Shown here piece by piece: positions 61,701-64,000 of a stretch of DNA of 64,000 nt. Source of the stretch: Vombatus ursinus (taxonomy: Eukaryota; Chordata; Mammalia; Diprotodontia; Vombatidae); contig NW_020948774.1 in assembly GCF_900497805.2 (NCBI RefSeq), positions 904,235-968,234 of the forward strand, given 5' to 3'. The translations under genes were made by a program, and so were the position numbers. A model generated the notes under the pieces. The model was not told the origin of the DNA. It made no database searches and saw only the letters and a program-made list of their open reading frames with translations. Each line of letters opens with the position of its first letter. The first letter of the stretch is position 1.

Positions 61701-64000
61701 GGGATTACCAGTTGTTCAGTCATTGAGTATTAACTATTTCTCTGTGCTAACCACTGTGTGGAAGCCCAGAAGTAAGTAAAGCACAGTCCCTATCTTCAAG
61801 GAGGTTTATAGTGTAGTAGAGACAGGAGCTAAGGCAGGTGGATTTCAAGAGCCTCAGACACATCATAATGCCACTGGAGAAATAAGAAAGTGCTCTTGAC
61901 CGGTACTTTTGACTGACAACAGCTTCCCTAAATTTATATCTCTTTATACAGCACCCATCCATATCATTCACAGGCATAAAGTGCCCCTCTTCTATCTCTC
62001 AGGTTATGTTAATGAATTAGAAACCTTTAGGAAACCAGACTTTCGGAATTACCTTACATCTTCCTCTGGGAAGCTCAAAATAATCCCTGGAGTTTGAGTG
62101 GGGAGAGTGCTGGTCTTGTCAGGAAGACCTCATTTAAATCCTGCCTTGGGTGCCAACTGCAGAACCCTGGCAAATCACTTAAAATGATTGCAGCTTCAAT
62201 TTCCTATAAATGGAGTTGAAAACTGCACCTACTTCTCAGGTGCTGTAGAAATGTTAATAATCATTACCATTCCTCCAAACAGCCTAGCAGAAGCATTTGT
62301 CAGAAATTCTTGTTTCCATTTTTATGAAACCAGAATGATAAGAGTATTTTGGGCCTGGTTACCCTTGGAGGTCTTGGTGCAGAACCAGGAATCACTTCCA
62401 GTGTCCCTGACTTCTGGGCAAGCTTCATATTTGTGACATTAATATGCTTGGGAAATTTCCCTGAGGTTTCTTGAATGAAGGAGGAGGAAGGGTGTTTTCA
62501 CTAGTCTTATAAGAACAAAACTTCCTGAACCTCTTTCAGGTATTTAATATCTTTGATTAAAAAGCACTGGATCCATGTCAGGTTATAACTATTATATTAC
62601 GCATGGCTGGGAAATAATAGCACCAGGCAGATTTTTCTTACAAGAAGTAATCTTGATTTGAGATAATTTCTGAGTGAAGGTTTAGGTTCAACAGTGAGTG
62701 CTTGCATTTGTCAAGGTAATGCCTGCACTCCAAGCCAGCTGTTAACACTCTGTCATCACCAACAAGCCTCTAGGCCAGGCTCCTTCAGAATTGGTTGTCG
62801 CCAGTATGTGAAGAGGAGAAAGGTCACTGAAGCTGTGCCAGCAGGTTCCTGCTGTTATCAGTCGTTCTTTTGCTGTGGATGCTGTGTGTCTGTTCTGGCT
62901 GTTCCGCCCATACTCCCTCAGTTCTGCAGATCTCTTGGCTGTTGTTTCATGATTTGACTATATACCTATATACCTTGCTCTGCTTCCACAATTTTGGTAG
63001 ATTTCTTGGTTTCTTTTTGTGTGAACTTTACTATCACGGGCCTTCAGTATTTACACGTTCTTTGATTTCTTTTTGTTTTACCTGATTCATTGCTGTCTGC
63101 TGGAAAGTAAACTTAGCTTGAAGGGTTTAGAAGGCCTGGTAGTATATAGTGCTTCCCATTCATCAACTGGTGGAAGTGGTCTGAGGATACCACAGGGGAA
63201 GCCCATAAAGCACAAGGGTTGGGGCATTGGATGAGTCTTTATGCCAAGTAAACATTAGAAATCAAATGGTACGTAAAAGCCAGAGGTCTGCACTAGTTTG
63301 ATATGCCTAAAGTCCTTAGAAGTAGCAACCTGGAGATCTTTCAGCAGTAGGACAGAGCAAGTTGGATGGTCAGATGGTCAGCAAATAGCAACCAAGAGAT
63401 CTTTTAGAAGTAAGTGAAGAAGAGAAGAGAAGGGTTTTGCCTTAGCAGCAAAACCATTTTTGACAATGAGGTAGCTTCAGCTGCCGTGTGTGTTCCTCCT
63501 CTCTGGTGAGAATCCTCAGGTATGTTTGCCTTGAGGCTTGCTGGTGATGGTGACTCAAGACAACTGTCTAGCTAATGCAGGGATGGAAGGCAATCGAAAA
63601 CATTGCTTTGACTGTAGGGCAGAGTTGATAAAAAGACTATCCAAACAACAGCTGCCATAGCAGTCAGGGAATGGTCTTCACTCATGCACAGTATGGCCAT
63701 ACATTATCTCACACATTGATTACAAGTCCCATCAGAAATATCAGTATTATTGTGAAAAATGGTAAGAATCCAGATGGGCTAGCATACCCTCCTCATTTTA
63801 TCCTTTGCCCACAAGTGATATGGTTTCTTTTCCTCTCCCCACAGGTACAGTTGGTGTCCAGCTTCCAGGAATGCATGAGTATGGTGCCATCGGGGGTTCA
63901 ACACATGCCACCTCCTCTGCAATGTGGGCTTGTCAACACTGCACCTTCATGAACCAGCCAGGCACGGACCACTGCGAGATGTGTAGCCTCCCTAGGACCT
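8012..64000 (+). CDS. NPLOC4: NPLOC4 (NPL4), ubiquitin-recognition cofactor of p97/VCP; 17 coding exons, stop codon cut by window end
   Basis: NPL4 pairs with UFD1 to bring polyubiquitinated proteins to the p97/VCP unfoldase in ER-associated degradation, chromatin extraction and related nuclear and cytosolic tasks. The frame is joined from 8012-8026, 11954-12034, 15181-15293, 17821-17997, 19428-19476, 20302-20396, 22479-22602, 23767-23946, 26137-26223, 30031-30102, 30941-31067, 37316-37476, 47899-47970, 53061-53156, 55828-55944, 58154-58256 and 63845-64000. It gives 608 codons with no internal stop. In order it encodes a ubiquitin/UBX-like domain (about 1-80), the NPL4 zinc-finger region (about 105-245, with C130, H132, C138, C141 and C194, H197, C205, C208), an MPN-type NPL4 core (about 226-560) and a C-terminal NZF finger (584-605). 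Identity comes from near-complete agreement with the human protein as I remember it. The ATG has a strong Kozak context (ggccATGG). All introns are GT-AG. Base 64000 (t) should begin the stop codon. Confidence 0.98.
9442..9821 (+). mobile_element. Old hAT-type MITE, split by a second hAT insertion
   Basis: The left piece (aagggtctaactgtaacc) and right piece (cttatttaaaaatattttgg, ttctgagaaggggtatgtag, aggttaaagcccct) follow the same order as the two hAT copies at 23220-23372 and 39109-39280. The intervening 9472-9641 is a separate element. Confidence 0.65.
9472..9641. mobile_element. Palindromic hAT-type MITE inserted in the older one
   Basis: The ends cagggtggggaacccctagg and aggttccacacccctg are inverted repeats, and the middle (tccttttgttaaggggattt) is near-palindromic. 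The 8-bp flanks agtctagg (9464-9471) and actctagg (9642-9649) are a hAT-type TSD differing at one base. There is no coding capacity. Confidence 0.8.
10541..10735 (+). repeat. MIR/Ther-type CORE-SINE with L3-like tail
   Basis: It contains ggagtcagaggacctgagtt, gtgaccttgggaaaatcatc and the tail gggattggactctatgttta. Confidence 0.7.
11128..11325 (+). repeat. MIR3-type marsupial SINE
   Basis: It starts gcagtgtggtatagtggata, has core gtgaccctgggcaagtcact and a tail with ttgcagagaaggcacctgtc and gaggaagtttcctcattgga. Confidence 0.7.
11954..12034 (+). CDS. NPLOC4: NPLOC4 exon 2 (aa 6-32)
   Basis: It encodes [20 protein letters not shown] and seven more residues ending in LKK, the first strands of the UBX-like fold. 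The acceptor is ttttaacag. The donor is aaag|gtattt, which has T at +5 and so is weaker than consensus. Phase 0 on both sides. Confidence 0.97.
13795..14265 (+). repeat. L2/L3-type LINE fragment
   Basis: It contains gctgccaaagtaatcttttt, gctttgatcacgtacctcca, accactcaaaaacctttcat and ggaaaccttccatgatcttt, the conserved 3' part of the L2-clade reading frame and UTR. Confidence 0.8.
14266..14639. other. Unassigned insertion-like segment inside the L2 copy
   Basis: It separates two pieces of one L2-type 3' region. It contains a purine-rich ggggaggaggtgggggagag stretch near 14508. No TSD or family recognised. Confidence 0.4.
14640..14815 (+). repeat. L2/L3-type LINE 3' end, continuation
   Basis: It shows tcttaaacts-type decay of the standard order: ttatctttcctgttaaatta, gaagaaactgttttattcat and gttgatgcttaattaatgtt. 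Confidence 0.65.
15085..15149. repeat. 65-bp unbroken alternating purine-pyrimidine tract: (GT)n, (GC)n, then mixed
   Basis: From c15085 to t15149 every base alternates purine and pyrimidine. About 13 GT units pass into GC/CA units and then a mixed atgcatatgtacatgtgtgt end. This is the classic Z-DNA-forming composition. It ends 31 bp before exon 3, directly upstream of the T-rich acceptor tract. Confidence 0.95.
15181..15293 (+). CDS. NPLOC4: NPLOC4 exon 3 (aa 33-70, last codon split)
   Basis: It starts [20 protein letters not shown] and completes most of the UBX-like domain. The acceptor is gttttag and the donor is AA|gtaagt, splitting a lysine codon. A Z-DNA-type alternating tract ends 31 bp upstream. 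Confidence 0.97.
16090..16141 (+). repeat. L2-type LINE 3' terminus
   Basis: tagtacataataggtgctta and ataaatgtttttgattgatc is the L2 terminal motif. Confidence 0.6.
16445..16900 (-). repeat. L2-type LINE, antisense
   Basis: catttattaagcattttcta, atgtgccag, gaactcatattctagtgagg, tgtgaggaacagg and aggttgtgaaggacttcaca are the complement of the L2 3' region in the proper order. Confidence 0.8.
17115..17310 (-). repeat. MIR-type SINE, antisense
   Basis: tttgcaaagtgttttatcta, tcatttgagcctcacaacag and agtgacttgcacagggtcac are the complement of MIR. Confidence 0.8.
17821..17997 (+). CDS. NPLOC4: NPLOC4 exon 4 (aa 70-129)
   Basis: It encodes the end of the UBX-like domain ([17 protein letters not shown]), a variable linker ([16 protein letters not shown]) and the conserved [18 protein letters not shown]. 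The acceptor is gaatag and the donor is CT|gtgagt, splitting a leucine codon. The linker at about aa 88-98 is the part that differs most from the human protein as I remember it. Confidence 0.97.
17998..19427 (+). other. NPLOC4: NPLOC4 intron 4 (1.4 kb)
   Basis: AT-rich, with short T runs near 18637 and 19136. I see no repeat family or RNA gene. Confidence 0.85.
19428..19476 (+). CDS. NPLOC4: NPLOC4 exon 5 (aa 129-145), zinc-binding loop
   Basis: This 49-base exon encodes [16 protein letters not shown], a compact C-x-H-x5-C-x2-C zinc site (C130, H132, C138, C141). The acceptor is ttcctag and the donor is GAG|gtaaga. Confidence 0.97.
19477..20301 (+). other. NPLOC4: NPLOC4 intron 5 (0.8 kb)
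   Basis: It begins with a short (GT)n-rich stretch (agtgtgagtgtgagcgtgtg, near 19506). Nothing else recognised. Confidence 0.85.
20302..20396 (+). CDS. NPLOC4: NPLOC4 exon 6 (aa 146-177)
   Basis: It begins [20 protein letters not shown] and continues [12 protein letters not shown], inside the NPL4 zinc-finger region. The acceptor is ttggcag and the donor is AA|gtaagc. Confidence 0.97.
20397..22478 (+). other. NPLOC4: NPLOC4 intron 6 (2.1 kb)
   Basis: Apart from a MIR-type SINE at 20650-20850 and a possible antisense MIR scrap near 21835-21915, the sequence is unassigned. Confidence 0.85.
20650..20850 (+). repeat. MIR-type SINE
   Basis: ggggagtcaggaagacttga, accctacctcc and ccaggcaaatgatataacct follow the MIR order. 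Confidence 0.6.
22479..22602 (+). CDS. NPLOC4: NPLOC4 exon 7 (aa 177-218), second zinc site
   Basis: It encodes [20 protein letters not shown] then [20 protein letters not shown] and Q. C194, H197, C205 and C208 form a C-x2-H-x7-C-x2-C zinc cluster. The acceptor is tatttag and the donor is CAG|gtgagt. Confidence 0.97.
22603..23766 (+). other. NPLOC4: NPLOC4 intron 7 (1.2 kb)
   Basis: It contains one hAT MITE (23220-23372). The rest is unassigned. Confidence 0.85.
23220..23372. mobile_element. hAT-type MITE
   Basis: The terminal inverted repeats cagggattcttaacctgggt and ggttaagaacccttg enclose 153 bp without a gene. The 8-bp flanks ctttaaga and ctctgaga match at 6 of 8 positions. Same family as 39109-39280. 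Confidence 0.75.
23767..23946 (+). CDS. NPLOC4: NPLOC4 exon 8 (aa 219-278), start of MPN core
   Basis: This 60-codon exon runs from [20 protein letters not shown] to [12 protein letters not shown]. It is the start of the MPN-like fold. I see no JAMM H-x-H metal motif, as expected for this non-catalytic family member. The acceptor is tttcacag. The donor is CAG|gtacaaac, which departs from consensus at +4 to +6 and runs straight into a (CAAA)n repeat. Confidence 0.97.
23948..23974 (+). repeat. (CAAA)n tract beginning inside the exon 8 donor
   Basis: After CAG|gt the sequence is a run of acaaacaaacaaac units. The tract supplies donor positions +3 to +6. Confidence 0.95.
24672..24702 (+). repeat. 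(TC)n microsatellite
   Basis: About 15 uninterrupted TC units. Confidence 0.97.
26137..26223 (+). CDS. NPLOC4: NPLOC4 exon 9 (aa 279-307)
   Basis: It encodes [20 protein letters not shown] and IAAKLGLRK. The first residue is V where I recall I in human. The acceptor is ctcccacag. The donor AAG|gtactg has T at +5. The same frame stays open for 241 codons upstream in intron 8. Confidence 0.97.
26950..27125 (+). repeat. MIR/Ther-type SINE
   Basis: It starts gcagtatggtgcaatggaga, has core tgaccttggacaagtcacat, ttcatctgtaaaatgagggg and an L3-like end gttggaccttccatctctag. Confidence 0.75.
27425..27510 (-). repeat. MIR/L2-type fragment, antisense
   Basis: aagtgcctactttgtgccag, gcactgctaaatactttaca and gatacctcattttattgata are the complement of a MIR-type tail. 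Confidence 0.6.
28525..28735 (+). repeat. MIR-type SINE
   Basis: cgagttcaaattctggtcag, gtgtgaccttgagcacagtt and tcctcatctgtaaaatagag follow the MIR order. Confidence 0.7.
29123..29340 (+). repeat. Diverged tandem repeat, 120-bp period, about two units
   Basis: ttatgccaagtcctcagatg (29123) and ttatgccaggtcctaaaatg (29243) begin matching units. Further along, aagctccacattcaaccact pairs with aagttccacacccaatcact. C/T-rich, family unknown. Confidence 0.75.
30031..30102 (+). CDS. NPLOC4: NPLOC4 exon 10 (aa 308-331)
   Basis: It starts [20 protein letters not shown] and ends SRNK, part of the MPN core. The acceptor is tttattag and the donor is AAG|gtaagg. Phase 0 on both sides. Confidence 0.97.
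30103..30940 (+). other. NPLOC4: NPLOC4 intron 10 (0.8 kb)
   Basis: It contains antisense L2 (30425-30720) next to a possible sense L2 3' end (30725-30845). Confidence 0.85.
30425..30720 (-). repeat. L2-type LINE, antisense
   Basis: attaaatgcctactatgtat, gaggcactgtgctttgtgca and gaggagagatcagctggacc are the complement of the L2 3' region. Confidence 0.65.
30941..31067 (+). CDS. NPLOC4: NPLOC4 exon 11 (aa 332-374)
   Basis: It encodes [20 protein letters not shown], then [20 protein letters not shown] and AT. The acceptor is gttctag. The donor ACAG|gtataa has A at +5. It ends one base into a glycine codon. Confidence 0.97.
31185..31365 (-). repeat. Possible MIR-type SINE, antisense
   Basis: Weak resemblance: gggaatccaacttagtcttg and ccagagctctctccattaga match the complement of a MIR head. 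Confidence 0.4.
31708..31755 (+). repeat. (CA)n microsatellite
   Basis: About 24 CA-type units with one CC interruption near 31738. Confidence 0.97.
31925..32035 (-). repeat. L2-type LINE 3' end, antisense
   Basis: atcagtgtttatagagtacc and tttatagagcttacattcta are the complement of the L2 terminus. Confidence 0.65.
32400..32880 (-). repeat. L1 LINE 3' UTR, antisense, diverged
   Basis: From T-rich sequence it passes to aattagccaattcatcaaac, tgcatcaattccagtctttc, cactgcagtaatattccttt and attattctccagttagatgg. This parallels the order in the L1 copies at 45815 and 53647. Confidence 0.6.
33505..33700 (+). repeat. MIR-type SINE
   Basis: cttgcagtcaggagacttgg, gacaagtcatttaaccttta and tcctcattataaaatggata follow the MIR order. 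Confidence 0.7.
34249..34291 (+). repeat. 5'-truncated marsupial SINE tail
   Basis: gactctgggcaagtcattta and accccaattgccaaaaaaaa is the 3' end of the A-tailed SINE, just upstream of a fuller copy. Confidence 0.7.
34316..34485 (+). repeat. Marsupial CORE-SINE with A tail, near full length
   Basis: It starts ggcagctaggtggcgaagtg, continues gaagtcaggaggacctgagt and ctgtgtgaccctgagcaagt, and ends caatagcctttaaaaaaaaa. It is one of the best-preserved copies in the window. Confidence 0.92.
34750..34905 (-). repeat. MIR-type SINE, antisense
   Basis: cctattttacatttgaggag, actgaggctccagaatgtta and gattgaaatccaagtcttct are the complement of MIR. Confidence 0.75.
36575..36790 (+). repeat. MIR-type SINE
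   Basis: gtcaaaagacttgggtgcac, cttccacaaaatgggaataa and gttgtggtgaggattcagtg follow the MIR order. Confidence 0.7.
37316..37476 (+). CDS. NPLOC4: NPLOC4 exon 12 (aa 374-427)
   Basis: It starts [20 protein letters not shown] and ends [13 protein letters not shown], within the NPL4 core. The acceptor is cttccag and the donor is AAG|gtaaga. Confidence 0.97.
38148..38320 (-). repeat. L1 LINE 3' UTR fragment, antisense
   Basis: tttgatttagcaacagtcac, ccttccctccccaagatggc and aaacatattttcacattagc parallel the 3' end of the L1 copy at 53647-54713. Confidence 0.75.
39109..39280. mobile_element. hAT-type MITE
   Basis: The ends caggggttgttactctggag and ggttaagaacccctg are inverted repeats. The 8-bp flanks ctctaaag (39101-39108) and ctttagag (39281-39288) resemble the hAT nTCTAGAn target. 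172 bp, no coding capacity, same family as 23220-23372. Confidence 0.8.
39369..39512 (-). repeat. Marsupial SINE, antisense, with perfect 14-bp TSD
   Basis: It reads ggctaggcagtggggttaaa, ggatcacacagctagtaagt and ctgactccagggccagtgct. tgacttgtgagagt occurs exactly at 39355-39368 and 39513-39526. Confidence 0.92.
42560..42655 (+). repeat. L2-type LINE 3' end
   Basis: gtctggtacagagtaggtac and ttaataaatgcttgtggttg are the L2/L3 terminus. Confidence 0.7.
42880..42990 (-). repeat. L2-type LINE 3' end, antisense
   Basis: gaatgaatgaatggaaaaat and catagtatgtgccaggcact are the complement of the L2 terminus. Confidence 0.6.
44754..44887. other. Assembly gap: 100 N flanked by poly-C
   Basis: Exactly 100 N (44763-44862) are bounded by 9 C on the left and 25 C on the right. 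A round 100 is a conventional placeholder, so the true length is unknown. Frames spanning it are meaningless. Confidence 0.98.
45815..46465 (-). repeat. L1 LINE 3' region, antisense
   Basis: tttattttcagttccaaatt, ttctgctcactttacgttgc, cttcccaggtttttctgaaa, cccctcagtttccaattctg and gggcacagttccaaattatt run in the order of the antisense marsupial L1 3' end. Confidence 0.85.
46550..46810 (-). repeat. L2-type LINE fragment, antisense
   Basis: gagctaggccttggagaagg, tgtgtgaatgcatggaaatg and attgaggaacaattcagttt match the complement of the L2 3' region. Confidence 0.6.
47899..47970 (+). CDS. NPLOC4: NPLOC4 exon 13 (aa 428-451)
   Basis: It encodes [20 protein letters not shown] and LIID. The acceptor is cttttag and the donor is GAT|gtgagt. 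It is separated from exon 12 by the longest intron of the gene. Confidence 0.97.
48500..49260 (+). repeat. Possible L2-clade LINE, endonuclease-region fragment
   Basis: gtccttgtgttaggagactt then tagcatacat reads [11 protein letters not shown], close to the GDFNIH motif of LINE endonucleases. Surrounding C/T-rich text fits the sense strand of L2/L3. Many stops. Confidence 0.5.
49315..50110 (-). repeat. L2-type LINE, antisense, about 0.8 kb
   Basis: tgtgaggaacagagagaagg, aggttgtgaggagctttaaa, gattttgtatttgatcctag, acgtgatcagacttgtgctt, gaccaattaggaagttgtgg and the end ttattaagctcctactatgt are the complement of the L2 reading-frame end and UTR. Confidence 0.85.
50115..50575 (+). repeat. L2/L3-type LINE, sense
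   Basis: aactcaacatgtccaaaaca is a hallmark of the L2-clade reading frame. It is followed by the 3' UTR phrase cgagctccttgagggcctta and gtgcctggcacataatgagc. Confidence 0.85.
50576..50800 (+). repeat. L2/L3-type LINE fragment, sense
   Basis: catttgccaggtcttgtcca, ctgcctctaaaacatctcta and cttttacctggatgatggca match the L2-clade frame upstream of the 3' UTR. Confidence 0.7.
52741..52771 (+). repeat. 31-base poly-A run
   Basis: 31 consecutive A. I cannot assign the sequence before it to a SINE, LINE or known transcript, so its origin is open. Confidence 0.95.
53061..53156 (+). CDS. NPLOC4: NPLOC4 exon 14 (aa 452-483)
   Basis: It starts [20 protein letters not shown] and continues [12 protein letters not shown]. 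The acceptor is ttcacttag and the donor is CAG|gtaagc. Confidence 0.97.
53647..54713 (-). mobile_element. 5'-truncated L1 LINE, antisense, 1.07 kb, with perfect 16-bp TSD
   Basis: tataagcatatttctt occurs at 53631-53646 and 54714-54729. Between them, from T-rich left end, are tcctgctcacttc-type L1 3' UTR phrases: tgcacaacgttctcttggtt, gccattccccaattgatgga, caatttccaattctttgcca, acaactccaccaacaatgca and tatcctttgaccatttatca. The last ones parallel the end of L1 ORF2 in antisense. The intact TSD suggests a fairly recent insertion. Confidence 0.93.
54760..54872 (-). repeat. MIR-type SINE fragment, antisense
   Basis: gaggaaaactaaggctcgga, gagttacacagctagtaaat and cactataccaccc are the complement of MIR. 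Confidence 0.75.
55828..55944 (+). CDS. NPLOC4: NPLOC4 exon 15 (aa 484-522)
   Basis: It starts [20 protein letters not shown] and ends [10 protein letters not shown], a leucine-rich helical part of the core. The acceptor is cactacag and the donor is CAG|gtatgt. Confidence 0.97.
56896..57027 (+). repeat. Marsupial CORE-SINE with A tail
   Basis: ggggcagctagatggcacag, ggagtcaggaggacctgagt and gaccctgggcaagtcactta, ending ccccaaaaaaataaagacc. Confidence 0.9.
57181..57498 (-). repeat. Head-to-tail pair of antisense SINEs sharing one TSD
   Basis: Two SINE complements abut: 57181-57354 ending ccacctagctg plus a 12-C run, then a 10-T run starting 57355-57498, ending ccacctagctgcccc. aaatctctgca (57170-57180) and aaatctctgta (57499-57509) flank the whole pair. 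Confidence 0.9.
58154..58256 (+). CDS. NPLOC4: NPLOC4 exon 16 (aa 523-557)
   Basis: It starts [20 protein letters not shown] and ends [10 protein letters not shown], with the serine codon split after A. The acceptor is tcttttag and the donor is A|gtaagt. Confidence 0.97.
58770..58806. repeat. (AC)n/(GC)n tract
   Basis: gacacacacacacgcgcgtg followed by gacgcgcgcaagcgct is a second short alternating, CG-bearing tract with Z-DNA-type composition. Confidence 0.85.
59555..60300 (+). repeat. L3/CR1-type LINE remnant, reverse transcriptase part and 3' end
   Basis: gattttagcaaagcatttga encodes the RT motif [10 protein letters not shown]. It is followed by tagtcattaatgatttgatg, atggcagtcaagaaagctaa, gcaatgggtggtaattctga, gaaaaacttctcaacaatta and the end attggatagcctctgaggtt. 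This is the CR1/L3 order with several internal losses. Confidence 0.85.
61127..61292 (-). repeat. Marsupial SINE, antisense, with 10-bp TSD
   Basis: tttttggctaggcagtgggg, ttgcccagggtcacacagct and ccatctagctaccc. tctcaagctg occurs at 61117-61126 and 61293-61302. Confidence 0.92.
61515..61665 (-). repeat. MIR-type SINE, antisense, containing a 14-C/8-T run
   Basis: acatccccataacgtaggta and cagctgaggaaactggctca are the complement of MIR. The usual ccccattttacag segment is replaced by 14 C (61577-61590) and 8 T. Confidence 0.75.
61730..61855 (-). repeat. L2-type LINE 3' end, antisense
   Basis: tgtgctaaccactgtgtgga, tccctatcttcaaggaggtt and tatagtgtagtagagacagg are the complement of the L2 3' UTR. 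Confidence 0.6.
62100..62275 (+). repeat. MIR-type SINE
   Basis: gtcaggaagacctcatttaa, accctggcaaatcacttaaa and tcaggtgctgtagaaatgtt follow the MIR order. Confidence 0.65.
63845..64000 (+). CDS. NPLOC4: NPLOC4 exon 17, C-terminal NZF zinc finger (aa 557-608, stop codon cut off)
   Basis: It encodes a flexible stretch ([17 protein letters not shown]) and the NPL4-type (NZF) ubiquitin-binding finger [21 protein letters not shown]584, C586, C589, N593, C600 and C603 match the W-x-C-x2-C-x3-N-x6-C-x2-C pattern. The T590-F591 pair known to contact the Ile44 patch of ubiquitin is present. The last sense codons are CCT AGG ACC, and the window ends on the T of the presumed stop. The acceptor is cccacag. 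Confidence 0.96.

Larger units (their letters stand above)
58257..63844 (+). other. NPLOC4: NPLOC4 intron 16 (5.6 kb)
   Basis: It contains a CR1/L3 remnant (59555-60300), one marsupial SINE with TSD (61127-61292), MIR and L2 scraps and a short GC-alternating tract (58770-58806). 62280-63840 shows only a small local duplication (about 63319 and 63385). Confidence 0.85.

Noticed and set aside
63319-63420. Local duplication (tagcaacctggagatctttc / tagcaaccaagagatctttt)
   Set aside because: Only about 30 bp with mismatches; too short to call more than chance or minor slippage.

Overview
The window is vertebrate nuclear DNA, almost certainly from a marsupial. The evidence is a large-intron gene with a CpG-island promoter and an interspersed-repeat set typical of metatherians. 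That set has many tRNA-derived CORE-SINEs that begin (g)ggcagctaggtggc. Some end in an L1-style A tail and others in an RTE/BovB-like tail (ctggacatgactgaa). There are also MIR, L2 and L3/CR1 remnants, antisense marsupial-type L1 3' ends, hAT MITEs and one endogenous-retrovirus solo LTR. Whether it is an Australian or American marsupial cannot be decided by eye.

One protein-coding gene fills most of the window: NPLOC4 (NPL4), the ubiquitin-binding partner of UFD1 that recruits the p97/VCP segregase. I could place all 17 coding exons on the + strand, from the ATG at 8012 to the last sense codon at 63997-63999. Every intron is GT-AG, every junction keeps phase, and the spliced frame is 608 codons, the length I recall for human NPLOC4. 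Base 64000 is the first base of the presumed stop codon, so the 3' UTR lies outside.

Layout: 1-7600 is upstream intergenic DNA made of repeats. It includes a diverged direct duplication and a nested stack in which an L2-type LINE is interrupted by a SINE and by a solo LTR. 7630-8350 is the CpG-island promoter, with a perfect inverted pair of ETS-type sites. 8012-64000 is the gene. The longest introns are intron 12 (10.4 kb, with a 100-N assembly gap inside a poly-C tract), intron 11 (6.2 kb), intron 16 (5.6 kb) and intron 13 (5.1 kb). All are populated by old repeats.

I found no CRISPR array, rRNA, tRNA gene, operon or unknown multi-gene system. The less ordinary items are a 65-bp unbroken alternating purine-pyrimidine tract 31 bp before exon 3, a 241-codon intronic reading frame continuous with exon 9, a (CAAA)n tract fused to the exon 8 donor, nested transposon insertions with readable target-site duplications (TSDs), and poly-C expansions.
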